From NCBI RefSeq assembly GCF_009870125.1, contig NC_046679.1:30132001-30196000 (forward strand): a DNA stretch of 64,000 nt. The letters are read 5' to 3'. Under the pieces are notes generated by a model. That model had not been told where the DNA came from, did no database searches, and was given only the letters and a program-made list of their open reading frames with translations. The translations under genes were made by a program, and so were the position numbers. The stretch comes from Drosophila pseudoobscura. Taxonomy: Eukaryota > Arthropoda > Insecta > Diptera > Drosophilidae. Shown here piece after piece: positions 46,667-57,984 of this stretch (position 1 is the first letter of the stretch; every line of letters begins with the position of its first letter).

Positions 46667-47576
46667 ATGTCTAAAGACGATAAAGACAAGGTGCAAATTA
46701 TTGATAAGGACTTGGATCTATCCAATGCTGGACGCGGCGTTTGGCTGGTGAAAGTACCCAAATACATTGCACAGAAATGGGAGAAGGCTCCCTCAAATAT
46801 GGACGTGGGCAAACTGCGGATCAGCAAGACGCCGGGACAAAAGGCCCAGGTGTCACTCTCACTCACACCTGCCGTGCTGGCCCTCGATCCGGACGAGAAG
46901 ATTCCCACAGAGCACGTCTTGGACGTGTCGCAGGTGACTAAGCAAACGTTAGGGGTATTCTCGCACATGGCTCCAGAGGCGGCGGCCAACATTGGCAAGG
47001 AGAACTCGACAGCACCGGGCGCCGCGCCGGACAACGAAAAGCTATATATGGAGGGCCGCATTGTCCAGAAGTTGGAGTGCCGCCCCATAGCGGACACATG
47101 TTATATGAAGCTGAAGCTGGAGTCCATTCGCAAGGCGTCGGAGCCACAACGACGGGTGCAGCCCATTGATAAGATTGTCCAGAACTTCAAACCTGTCAAG
47201 GATCACGCACATAATGTATATCAGTATATCATACCTTTTGAATCTGTTCGCAATTTTAATTTTTTGGTTTTTCCAGATCGAGTATCGGGAGCGTAAGAAG
47301 GCGGAGGGCAAGAAGGCTCGTGACGACAAGAATTCCGTGATGGATATGCTCTTCCATGCATTTGAAAAGCATCAGTACTACAACATTAAGGATCTGGTGA
47401 AAATCACGAACCAGCCTATTAGTTATCTAAAAGAGATTCTCAAGGATGTCTGCGACTACAACATGAAAAATCCGCACAAAAACATGTGGGAGCTCAAGAA
47501 AGAGTATCGCCACTACAAGACTGAGGAGAAAAAGGACGAGGAAGAGCACAAGTCGGGCAGCAGCGATTCGGAATAA
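46667..47576 (+). CDS. TfIIFbeta: TFIIF subunit beta (RAP30)
   Basis: Exons 46667-47215 and 47277-47576 give 282 aa. The N-terminal dimerisation domain starts at DLSNAGRGVWLVKVPKYIAQ. The central region carries the VEGRI-like block YMEGRIVQKLECRP, and the C-terminal winged helix spans the exon 2 sequence MLFHAFEKHQYYNIKDL to ELKKEYRHY. The acidic tail ends SGSSDSE. It partners with TFIIF-alpha to load RNA polymerase II onto promoters. The intron falls just before the IEYRERKK block of the winged helix. Confidence 0.95.
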
Positions 47577-48731
47577 CATTCCATCCGATCCATACTCGCA
47601 CCGAATGCCATTATTGTCCGGTGATCACTGCGAAATAGTACCTTTAACTATCCAATTGCATTAAAACATATTTAAGTACGATAATTGCATATTTTCTTTT
47701 ATATTCTTATGACTACTTAGAGCTACAAAAAAATGGATTTTTGTTGGTTTTGTTTGCACATTTGTAAATAGATGTTCAGGCCTTAAATCAGGTAAAATAT
47801 GCATATGTATGGTACGTACTGTATGCTTATTTGTGTATAATATATACAATAGATTATGCTGTATGGTGTATATGTACATTTCCCAGCTAGCTTCTCTTAT
47901 TTACAGTTAAAATTTCAGAAGAAAATTTATATTTTTGATACATTTGTACACTACGAGATCAGGTACTTGATGCTAGTACTATCAGCTCATGAATTCCCGA
48001 AACACTTCCAGCAACTTAGCCATTAAATAAAATTTCTTCTCTGATTTTGTCTGAAATGCGAACAACCAAAACATTCAGTGATGTTTGATAATGATAATGA
48101 AATGAAATAAGGAAAATAAAAATGCAAGAAATTAAATGAAAAATAACTCATACAGGCCGATCGTTCCACAGATCGAGGCTATAGTCTCGTAGGCCTTGCA
48201 GGGTATAAAAATTTAAAAAATAATAATACAAAATTAATGAAATGAAATTAATGGCAAATAATAGAAATCAAAATTAAAGAAAATTAAAACAAACAAAAAA
48301 ATGTCTTAAACAATAAATCATAACCGAAAAAGAGGCAAGAATTATTCGACACACATTTGAAGGGCGATCTGAAATTTGTTCAATGCTTAAGGAAATCGAG
48401 CTTAAATAATACTGTTCCAAAATTTGCCGACATATATATGGCATAGTCGACAGACGGTAAAGGTATAAAATTACACTTAAAGATAAATATATGCACGTGC
48501 TCAAAAAAATTCAACTAAAATATTGCATGGCTATTGGGAGCCTCTTAATTTTGCAGTACAGCTGGGAAAAGTGCAGCATTTGCAGACCCTGCGGAGACAC
48601 AATATAATGTGTTAGAAAATTCGATATGAACACAGAAAACAGACAACTATACACACTGTACACCCACTAGGAGACGGTTAATCTACAGAGAAATAGGCTA
48701 ATACACATTAAACATTAAGACAGGACAAATT
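47577..48731. other. Convergent 3' flank of TfIIF-beta and Cap-H2
   Basis: 1.15 kb, strongly AT-rich, with A/T-rich simple sequence at 48200-48300. It contains the two 3' UTRs. The GCAGGGTATAAAAATTTAAA at 48198 is TATA-like, but no coding frame follows it. Confidence 0.45.
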
Positions 48732-51700
48732 CTACTGATTCTTCTCCGACCACATCGCAGAAGAAGCCATCGACGATATACCAGAGTCCCCATCATCTCG
48801 CGATTGGGAAACTTTCGGTATGGCCTCAATTAATCGCACCATTTTCACATGCGCTTCTGCTGTCACTGGTACAACTTCCGTTGACTTGCGTTTTAGTCGT
48901 TTCTTATCCGCAGCCGGCTTTGTCTTAACCACATTCAAATTGCCAATATCATCTTCTGGATGGACTTGTTTGCGCTCCGTACTCATGAGTTGCATTTTAT
49001 ACTCGGAAATGTCGATGGGCTTGCTTTTATCACGATCTACATTTTTCAGCACGATATTCCCGTCATTGAGCTGCAAGTGAAAAGCGAAATGCCATATAAA
49101 TCGCTTGCAGAACTATCTCACATCGTCACAAGCTTACCAATTTCAATGAGGCAAAAAAATGCCGACCCATGGTGGTATTATCTTTGCCCTGCATCACATC
49201 GGCCAGTGTAGCTCTGCCATGGCCCTGCTGACACGTTTCGATGATCTCGGTACCCAAATCTTCAAATTTGAAATTCTGCCTTTCGTGAGCTACTTCCAGC
49301 ATGGGCGCTATTTTGATGTGCCAATCCCTCACCTGCAATTAAATTGGTTAGTTCTTTTCTTGGATTGAAAGTGTAATCTTAAGGGTTTCCTACCAGATCG
49401 CTGGAGTCTGAAAAGCCTCCTTTGTCAATTCGGAACGGATTATCAACTCCCAGGTCACTGCCATGAGTACTGTTCGCATCATCCCTCCAGTCGTCGTGGG
49501 CCATCGCACTTCCAGGTCTGCTTGGATTAGTCGGCGCTTCGTTTATGTTTAAACTACTTAAAATTGAGTCAATTTGTGTGGTACCTAAGCCACTGTCGTC
49601 TAGGTTGGTTTGATCATTTGCTGGCACCGATGCTCCTGCATCTGGTTGTGTGGTATCTAGAGCAGGGACATCTGCCTTGGGTTGATCATCTGCAGACATA
49701 GCTGCTGCGTCAAGTTGTGTGGCATCTAAGCCACTGTCGTCACCGTTGGCTTGCCCATTTGCAGGCAATGCTGCTGCCTCTAGTTGTGTGGCATTTACAG
49801 GCAGTACTGCTTTGTCAGTTTGTGTGTCATTTAAGCCACTGCCGTCCACGTTGGCGGATTCATTTGCTTCTACCTCAAGTTGTGTGGCATCTAAACCACT
49901 GTCACATTTATCCAACGCTGCGGCGACAAGCTTTTTGTCATCTGCAGGACCTTCGTCCCCGTCGGTAGGTTCGCTAAATCCAAGAAGGGTTTCAACCGAT
50001 ATTGGCCGCGAATCGTACCTCATGTCGTCAACGCCAGAGTCGTGAGTGGGTCGCCGAAAGCCCAAGAAATCTATTTAGAAGCAGGTTAAAGTTAATAATT
50101 TCTAGCAAACATGAGAAATGTTGGAAAATCAAGACACATACTATTATCCAAGTCAAACTCCAAGCTTAGCCTCATTGGATCATTACGTTCTCTGCCTGTG
50201 GCAGATTCTTCGGTATACTCTACGATCGCAGGTGTCAACAGTCGGACAGCTTTTGGAGGCTTTGGTTCTGCATCTCGTTTGGTGGGAATGCGCTAAAATG
50301 GGTGAATAAAAAGAAAATTAGTTATAAACATTGAATGGCCAGGGATGTGCACTACTTACAGCCTTCTTGAACAAATCGAAGTCTGTTGGAAGCTTGAAAA
50401 GGTTTCTCCGTCTTAGACGGGCTTCGGGAATCCCAAAAATGTTAAATTCAAGCGGATAACAGACTTCTATTGGAATGGTCACAACTTCTTCGACGAAAGT
50501 GGGCGGCCGTTCAGGAGGTTCGTCTTCCGTTATACCAACCAGAGCCCGCATCTCGTCATCGATGAGCACAGTGACGGTATCCTTGTTGGGCACTCCTGGT
50601 AGAATATCTCTGACCATCACCTTGGGCGACAGCGACTGCAGGCGACGTTCGTCGATATCTGAAAGTACAACACCTTCGTCGTCAGAAGACAGGCCTGCAA
50701 AAACTGTTCGCAAGTCAATTGTGCAAATTCGCGGATAATGTCCACAACAAAAGATGCAAAAAAAGAAACAATAATGTGAGTATCAACTTCTACAAAAACA
50801 AAAAATGATTCAAAAAATCTTATCCGTAGTACGCTTAAAGTATTGGGTTAGTGATTAGTTTACCTTTCGGCTTTTCGCAACCGATTGTCAACGCATTCAT
50901 TTCAGAGTCCGCAGTGTCCAAGATACTCGACTCGTTCCGTGTAGCTGGCAGGAGGGTGCTGCTCAAAGCAGGTCCTTCCACTAGGCTTGCACTCAAAGCG
51001 GCACTCTCAAGTTTGCTGCTGTCCAGCGTCGTGATATCCAGGGTCATACCCAGACCCGAGTCCGATGAATTTAACGTTTGCAACTTTTCCCTCGGGTTTA
51101 GCGTTTCATTCACTTCCATAGGCTCCGACACCTCTTCTGGCATCGTCCCGATAGATGAGTCCAATGCCTCCATTGCTTCATCTTCTGTTCGCGGCTTTTT
51201 ATTGCAACTGGCATCGATTTCCACCGCCTCGAGCGTTCTTTTCATTGTTTCCGCCAACATGCTTCCACTGCTTCTCGCCCTCACTGTGGCACCATAGCGC
51301 GAGGCCAGCATTTGGTTCTCCAGGGCAATGTATTCAGAGAGAAACTCATCCGTGGTCATGTGAACGTTGAGAATATCCTGACTAAGATTCTGCGAATTAA
51401 CGTACTCTTTAATCAGACTGAGTCGCTCGAATTGTATGTCGGGGAGCAGCGTATTGTAGCGGTGCTCGATGTGATAAGTGAATAGCTTATACTGCTTCTT
51501 TTCATCGATCTCCGAGGCCTGACGGGGATCCACGATCGGGGCATTTCGCCACAGATTGGGAGGCGTATGGTCCTGGTACAGATACTCGATCGTTCTGTTT
51601 CTGCTACACTTTGCCATGCCCGTTGTACTAAACCGCTTCTCCTCGGACATTGTCTTGAAGGCTCGTGGTTCTAGATTCACCAGAAACGGATCAATTGTTT

Positions 51701-52755
51701 TTTGCGCGAGTTTTTTTACTCGACGCTTCCGTGGTTCTTCCGGCTTGGGTGCACTGCTCTCCTGGCTGTAAAGAGAAAGGGGATGGCGGTTAGGATGATT
51801 AGCATACCACTGAGAATTGGATAATTGAGAGAAGTAGAAGTCACACTGCTCTCATGTTGCCGTAGACTAAACAGATCTCTTATTTGAGCATTTAGTAAAC
51901 AGGAATCCGAACACGAACCGGCGTGTAGATCAAGTAAACAAATCGATAGAAAGGGGAAGCAAGAGAAACGCTGATAAGAGGTACAATTTCGCATCCGATA
52001 ACGAAGAAACACCGCTGAAGCGGTCGTCTTTGAAGAGCACATGGAACCGGCCGGCAGCATCTACTTCTCTCCCTCTCTTCGCCCCACAAACACGCACGCG
52101 GTACTCACCCACTGGTATTCTTTTCACTGGCTTCGCGTTGCGCTGATGACATTGACTCGTTTATGTGCTCCGTGGTTTGGCCGATGTACTCCACGCGATC
52201 GGCATAGATCTTTCCCAACGACTGGATGGCACTGCCGCCACAACCCAGCGCAACACGACGCGGCACATTCCTGTCCTTGCAAAGCCGTAGCAGATGATTT
52301 CCGTACTGGGGAATACATTTTTATACACACAATTCTTGTATAATTGAATCATGCTTACATATTCCGTGGAGAGACGTAGGTCCGTGGAGTAGTCAGAGTT
52401 CTTACTGATCTCCTCGAGGAGCACCACCAGGATGGAGAGATCTGGCTGCTCCTCATATGCAACGATGCTCTTGGCGACATTTGTTGCAGGCCGTTGTCTA
52501 GCCACCTCTAAGACTTGCTCCCTCTGCTTTTTGGTGGAAGCGGGATCTATAGAGAATGTTAAAAATTAGATTTCCATTCATTCATTCAGCATTCAGCCAT
52601 TCATAAGTATGGAAATAGCGCTGACTTAATCGGTGTTGATCGGTTTGTTTGTCTTTGGACCGGACCGAAACGCTATGGGCGGCGGCGCAGACAGTGGCGT
52701 CAGCATGAAACCACAGATGCAACTTACCGGATTCCTCAAACGGGTCCCCGTCCAT
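48732..52755 (-). CDS. Cap-H2: Cap-H2, kleisin subunit of condensin II
   Basis: Nine exons: 52755-52728, 52546-52359, 52305-52109, 51765-50864, 50694-50360, 50292-50142, 50070-49394, 49332-49138, 49070-48732, about 1003 aa with consistent phases. The N-terminal part (SAIQSLGKIYADRVEYI) resembles the kleisin-beta N-domain. The C-terminal block VRDWHIKIAPMLEVAHERQ to TMGRHFFASLKL matches the condensin H2 C-domain that binds the SMC head. The long acidic linker has imperfect repeats built on DDSGLDATQLDAAA (about residues 630-750). A DSGISS motif lies 18 residues from the end (48788-48771), the site type bound by Slimb when phosphorylated. Condensin II compacts and unpairs chromosomes. Confidence 0.87.
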
Positions 52756-53081
52756 TGCTTATGCCACAAAACTGTTTAATATTTTAACTTTTACGCGGTT
52801 TTCATTATGAGCGAGCATTCTGCGACAGGTTCCGTTGCTACTATTCCACACATAAACGCACTTACACATACGGACACTGAGACACGAGGAGGGAGTAGTT
52901 TACAAAATGGTGGAGGCACGCTTCACTTTGCGTGGGTGTCACACAGAAATCATAACAATTACACGACAAACTTATTTTCACTTTGATCCAATAACGACTG
53001 AGAACTGGTATATTTCTTATTTTACGATTTGGCGCGAATGAAAGGAAAATATTTTCCCATTCGCCAGATATATGTATATTG

Positions 53082-53340
53082 GATTGTGACCGCGGATTTA
53101 TCGTGCGACCCTCAGAAATATATCGAAACATACCGCCTAATTTTCAAAATATACCGTAAATATACTGACGAATTCAAATTATATTTTACATATTCCTCGT
53201 TTTTGATATTCCATCGAATATTATTAGCTATAAAGAACATTTAGCCATACCATCATAATTTTATACGATTGATGAATCAATTTTCTATTTAACTGGTGTA
53301 ATGCTTTTATTGCATTTTGCGTCATTTTGCGAAATAAGTC
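53082..53340 (-). repeat. Promoter-associated dispersed repeat, copy 3 (upstream of Cap-H2)
   Basis: Same block order as copy 1, in the same orientation relative to the downstream gene: GGAATATGTAAAATATAA, then TTACGGTATATTTTG, GGCGGTATGTTTCG and ATATATTTCTGAGGGTCG. It ends beside CGGTCACAATC (53092-53082), a near match to core-promoter Motif 1 (YGGTCACACTR). It lies 330 bp upstream of the Cap-H2 ATG. Confidence 0.68.
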
Positions 53341-53394
53341 AAACAAAAAACAAGTAGCGAAATGGTCAATCAAAACAAACGAAAAGGGAAATTG

Positions 53395-53560
53395 GTCAAT
53401 TTTCATATTCCATTGAATAATTCTGACTAACTAAATCTCTCAGCAATGCCCACAAAGTTTTATCCCATTGATGAATAAATTTTCTACACGATTGGATAGT
53501 TTTTAATCCTTGCTTTTATTGTATTTATTGTAAAAAAAGGTTTGACAAACATATTCACAA
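53395..53560 (-). repeat. Promoter-associated dispersed repeat, copy 4
   Basis: Diverged partial copy with the same orientation as copy 3, matching the AAATCTCTCAGC and GATGAATAAATTTTCTAC regions of copies 2 and 5. No GGTATATTT end is present. Confidence 0.5.
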
Positions 53561-53657
53561 TTCCATAACATCCATTTCCCCCAGGGTATATGTGCATGGA
53601 ATGAGACTCATTTTTGTCAATCGGGTAAAAGAGGTCCTTACCCGATTCACGTTCGGT

Positions 53658-53665
53658 TATCGATA
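53658..53665. promoter_or_regulatory. DRE (TATCGATA) without an evident gene
   Basis: Exact DREF octamer followed by GACTGGTTACGAGTGGTGCGC, ending in an E2F-like GCGCGCCAAA at about 53688. It is 900 bp upstream of Cap-H2 with repeat copies in between, so its target is unclear. Confidence 0.4.
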
Positions 53666-53764
53666 CTATCGACTGGTTACGAGTGGTGCGCGCCAAATCT
53701 ATCTTTTTTGAATGTGAGCGACGAGAATTTAAATGTTATCAACCGGGCCATTACCGATTCAACA

Positions 53765-54000
53765 AATACGACGATTCCCTCAATTTTGATCTTCCGTCGA
53801 ATATCAGCTATATGGAAGATTTAGCCATGCCCACATAATTTTATACGATTGATGAATCAATTTTCTACTTGATTGACTTAATTTAAATAATAGCTTTTAT
53901 TAGATTTCTATATAACGTTGAAAATGAAATTTAATAGATTGATGAAACTGGCAAAATATACCATTATATACCGATATACCGTCGGTATATGCGGTCACCG
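53765..54000 (-). repeat. Promoter-associated dispersed repeat, copy 5
   Basis: Copy with the core TTGATCTTCCGTCGAATAT and GATTGATGAATCAATTTTC, in the orientation of copy 3. Its distal side (53945-53995) carries TATACCG and CGGTATATGCGGTCACCGC, a Motif 1-like sequence on the plus strand. Confidence 0.55.
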
Positions 54001-54539
54001 CATAGCGTCTTATGGGCGGTTGAAATGGCGAAGGTTGGCAGTGTATATTTTATTGTGCAAAACCGCATTTGGTCTTTGGTGGCGTTTGAAGTTTTTCGAC
54101 GATCAAAAAAAGGGCAGTTCAAAAATCGTCTCGAGACCGGTGGGCCTCGACTTTGCGATGGCACCTGTGAGCCGGTGGTCGGCTTCAGGCTGGGCTGCTG
54201 GCGGCTGGGAGTAAGACTGGGCCTGGCGGTACTCTGGCTCTTGCTCTTGCAGGCGCGCGGCGGCATTTGGCGCCGAACCACAGTCGCGGTTGCCACCGGT
54301 CCTGCATCCCCCGTTATACTCCCAGCTGAAAAGAGACGAAATGAGAAATGATTTACGACTGTCCGATGGCCGCAGAACCGAGTACTTCCTTTACCTTTAG
54401 CGTTTCCTTCAATTTTTTTTATTTGCAGGCATTTATTTTTATCTTTTTCCGGCTTTTCCGTCTCCTGGGTAAACCTTTGGACTTCTCAAACGAGCAACGA
54501 GCAAACGAGTCGATGAAAACTAACTGAGAAAGTAGAGAC

Positions 54540-54910
54540 AGCCCGAGACTGGAAGAGGTTCAGAGTGGGCTTTGCTACAATCTTTAGCGCTGCTGCTGAC
54601 TCGGTACGGATTTGGGGCAGACTGAAAAGGATCTTCAGCTGGGCCTTGAGTATCAGCCTCTTGTTTTGGAAACGCTCACGGAGGGCGTTCCATGCGGACG
54701 CGAAACCCTCGTTCGTAAGTGGAGCCTGTGCCACTATGTCGTGGGCTTCACCGCTGGTCTTTTTGTTGAGGTGGAACAGTTTTTCCACTGGAGCCAACCT
54801 TGGGTTTTCTATGTAGATGGCGGTGAACAGGTCTCGGAACGTGGGTAACTGCTGGTAGTCCCCACTGAAAACTTCAGTGTCACATGGAGGGAGGCGGCAA
54901 CCGTAAGTGA
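54540..54910 (-). mobile_element. BEL/Pao-type gag remnant
   Basis: Minus-strand sequence codes the gag-like domain seen in BEL/Pao retrotransposons: VFSGDYQQLPTFRDLF, then VEKLFHLNKKTSGEAHDIV, then WNALRERFQNKRLI. No reverse transcriptase or LTR is visible nearby. A protease-like FDTGS appears at about 55025 on the same strand but upstream of gag, the wrong order for an intact element, so the region is rearranged or the motif is coincidental. Confidence 0.6.
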
Positions 54911-55089
54911 AATGAAGTGAGCCGCTGACACTACGGAGGTTCGATGGTAAAAGAGTGTATTTTTTTAGTTTTGGAATTGTAATGATGAAGCTCTCACAAT
55001 ATTAACGGCGCTGCCCGTGTCGAACATAGCGGAAAAAATATTTTTATAAGTTTTGCGTTTTAGATCAGTGTAAAAATATACTCCTACCT

Positions 55090-56135
55090 GGTCAAACTGC
55101 ATTTTCTTTGCACTTTAAGAAGCCTCCAGAACTAATCATTGTTCGAAGAGCCGCGGCCACACTATGGCTAAACACTTGATTGGCAGCTTTGACCTTCAAA
55201 GCTATTTGGATATATGTATATGCTTTGTTGCTATTTTCGGGCAGAGTCGCGTTGAATTTCTGGAATCGATTTCATAAAGTTCTTCGACTATTTTCCATAA
55301 AACAACGACATCAGGGGTATAAAGATTTATATTTCGGACAATGTTCCTTAGCGAGTTAATCATATGTGGAACATCGTAAATCGCAAATATTTCTTTATCT
55401 TGAACTTTAAAGCTGGGGTTCTTAATGTCGACTCCCAGTCTTCTGAAACCAGCTCTATTATTTGAGCCCTGGTCGCAAAGCTTTGTGCTTGTTCAATATT
55501 AGCCGTCACTTTATTTAAAAGGGCTTCGTGTTTTAAACCATTTATACCAGCAGTTACAGTATAACTTAAAACGTATTTCCAGTTTTCAAATAGGCCTCTT
55601 ATCATGAAAACACAGACTTGCTGCCCTAAAAGGCTTTTTGTATTTTGGCCATCATTTTTGTAGCCTTGAATTTCATCGATTGCAATATTATAATGAAGAG
55701 CTCGTTTAATCTTAATTTCCTCAAATAAAATTACTACTTCTTTTCCCTTAGAACTCATTCCATCAAAAATTGTCTATAAATTGCTGAGTAAATCAGGATT
55801 AAATCCTGGCCTCATGTTTTTCAGCACAGCCCATCGCGCTAACGTGCGTTTTGATGGCAGTTTTAAATTTAGAACATCTCGAAGATATTCATAAGTCCTT
55901 GACGAGTAAAAGTTAATATTTTTCGCAATTACTTTTTCTGCGGGGCTATGATGCATATCGTTTTTGCCTCCGCAGAAACATGAGTCATCTTGGCTATTAT
56001 GGGAATAATATTTGGTTTTAAGTGAGTTGTTTTGATTCTGTAACGCCTATTCCTGCGATATACAACCCTTTTTAAGGCAAAAAATCGATCTTTCAATTTT
56101 TTAAAGCCATTCTCTCTTTTTTTTTGGTCAGCCAT
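55090..56135 (-). mobile_element. Decayed P-superfamily transposase
   Basis: The minus strand shows features of P-type transposases: SRTYEYLRDVLNLKLPSKRTL, then RPGFNPDLL, ALHYNIAIDEIQGY (an acidic catalytic-type stretch), VFMIRGLFENWKYVL, and beyond 55360 a DVPHMINSLRN block like the helical domain (DxPHLIK.LRN). Breaks: a phase change near 55950 separates the N-terminal part, a TAG interrupts at 55774, and another phase change and stops follow after 55360. The THAP DNA-binding domain is missing. It is non-functional. Which P-like family it belongs to (P proper or ProtoP/1360) cannot be told. Confidence 0.72.
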
Positions 56136-56686
56136 TAGTTCATAATATTAATGGGGAATAAACACAACGTACCAGCGGAAAAACGAATCACTTGTCTTTC
56201 TCACAAGCTTCGCGCGCGCTTTTTGTCTATCCATCATTCCACGCATTCATACTCACACACACTTACGAGCCCTTTAAGAGTACTAACACTTTTCTAAGAA
56301 CCTTGCCACCAAGACATCAAGACAACAGTAATTTTGAAAACCCTCATGCAATATACGAATATAATAAACTTTAATATTTATGTACATAAGATATTTTATA
56401 ATTGAATTAGAAAATTTATGGGTATTGTCCATGAGAGTATTCAAGGTGCGACCGGCATCTAAATTTTTGCTTTGCAGATTCCCGTCGGAAAGCGCGCGAT
56501 TGACAATTGATTTGAAATATATGTAAAACCAATTCCATTTATATTTATGCATATTTATTTAAGTATATATATATTTTTTCTTATATTGTATATTTAGATA
56601 CATCATTGTTTTAGTTATAATAAACAAAAAAGTCGAGAGCCGACGGCGTTTGCATAATTTGTATAATTTATAATAATCCTGTTTGA

Positions 56687-57150
56687 AATAAGGAAATAAA
56701 TGTGTAATTATATTATTGTAATATTTTATATTTTGTGGTATAAATCAAACAAATAACAGCTTTTATTTTATTTCCCGCGCCCTAGTGTACCATACCCCCA
56801 CCCCCTGCCCATTCTTCATTTATTTTGTGGCGGTAGGTCAGACCATCAAAAGACCCAAAACAAGAACCAAACTCAAATTTCAGTTATAGCGGCCAGCAAT
56901 AGTAAACACACACACGCAAAGTACGTGAGAATGCATGTGCACCCATACACTAAAACATGCTGGTGGCAAAACAGATCAGACCTGAGAGAGTTCAAAAAAT
57001 CTGAAAAAACATACAATCACATATTTTTGTCGAAACATATTGCGTGTGTACTAACACATGCAAAGATGTTCTCTCTGCGCTCTCTCTCTCATGATGACGT
57101 CACTCTGGGGTACGGATAGCGCAAGCCGGTGTGTGACACTTTCGTTGTAT
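56687..57150 (+). repeat. Foldback element, arm A
   Basis: 464 bp whose reverse complement follows as arm B. It contains the CA-repeat ACACACACACGCAAAGTAC, the block CATGCTGGTGGCAAAACAG and the CRE-like ATGATGACGTCACTC. It lacks the outermost 40 bp present in arms B and C and differs from them at several positions (for example GTACGTGAGAATGCATG), so it is the older copy. Confidence 0.8.
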
Positions 57151-57650
57151 CACTAACCATACAGTATATAGATGTGCCAGTTCATACAACGAAATTGTCA
57201 CACACCGACTTGCGCTATCCGTACCCCAGAGTGACGTCATCATGAGAGATAGAGCGCAGAGAGAACATCTTTGCATGTGTTAGTACACACGCAATATGTT
57301 TCGACAAAAATATGTGATTGTATGTTTTTTCAGATTTTTTGAACTCTTTCAGGTCTGGTTCTGTTTTGCCACCAGCATGTTTTAGTGTATGGGTGCACAT
57401 GCATTAATGCATGTACTTTGCGTGTGTGTGTTTAGTATTGCTGGCCGCTAGAACTGAAATTTGAGTTTGGTTCTTGTTTCGGGTCTTTTGATGGACTGAC
57501 CTACCGCCACAAAATAAATGAAGAATGGGCAGGGGGTGGGGGTATGGTACACTAGGGCGCGGGAAACAAAATAAAAGCTGTTATTTGTTTCATTTATACC
57601 ACAAAATATAAAATATTACAATAATATATTTACACATTTATTTCCTTATT
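57151..57650 (-). repeat. Foldback element, arm B (inverted)
   Basis: 500 bp in reverse orientation to arm A, starting at the junction with the terminal sequence CACTAACCATACAGTATATA. A single strand could fold A against B over about 460 bp with almost no loop. The stretch 57215-57400 is identical to its counterpart in arm C. Confidence 0.8.
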
Positions 57651-57976
57651 AAAAACACACACACGCAAAGTACATGCATTAATGCATGTGCACCCATACA
57701 CTAAAACATGCTGGTGGCAAAACAGAACCAGACCTGAAAGAGTTCAAAAAATCTGAAAAAACATACAATCACATATTTTTGTCGAAACATATTGCGTGTG
57801 TACTAACACATGCAAAGATGTTCTCTCTGCGCTCTATCTCTCATGATGACGTCACTCTGGGGTACGGATAGCGCAAGTCGGTGTGTGACAATTTCGTTGT
57901 ATGAACTGGCACATCTATATACTGTATGGTTAGTGGTTGTATGAACTGGCACATCTATATACTGTATGGTTAGTGG
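57651..57976 (+). repeat. Foldback element, arm C, with 40-bp terminal duplication
   Basis: Partial third copy (lacking the outer A/T-rich third) in the orientation of arm A but matching arm B. Its end is an exact tandem duplication of 40 bp (57897-57936 and 57937-57976), each copy ending ATACTGTATGGTTAGTGG. Confidence 0.8.
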
Positions 57977-57984
57977 TTATACCG

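Noticed and set aside
53964-54351. GC-rich open frames on both strands beside repeat copy 5
   Set aside because: Neither shows a domain. The stretch adjoins the BEL remnant and is more likely retrotransposon leader or gag-flank sequence.
55000-55060. Retroviral-type protease motif FDTGS on the minus strand
   Set aside because: It is a single short motif upstream of gag, the wrong order for a BEL element; too weak to annotate.
56925-57871. Three near-identical 61-64-codon open frames in the foldback arms
   Set aside because: They are the same repeat read three times. The frames lack codon-like composition or a recognisable domain, and shared identity comes from the DNA duplication.
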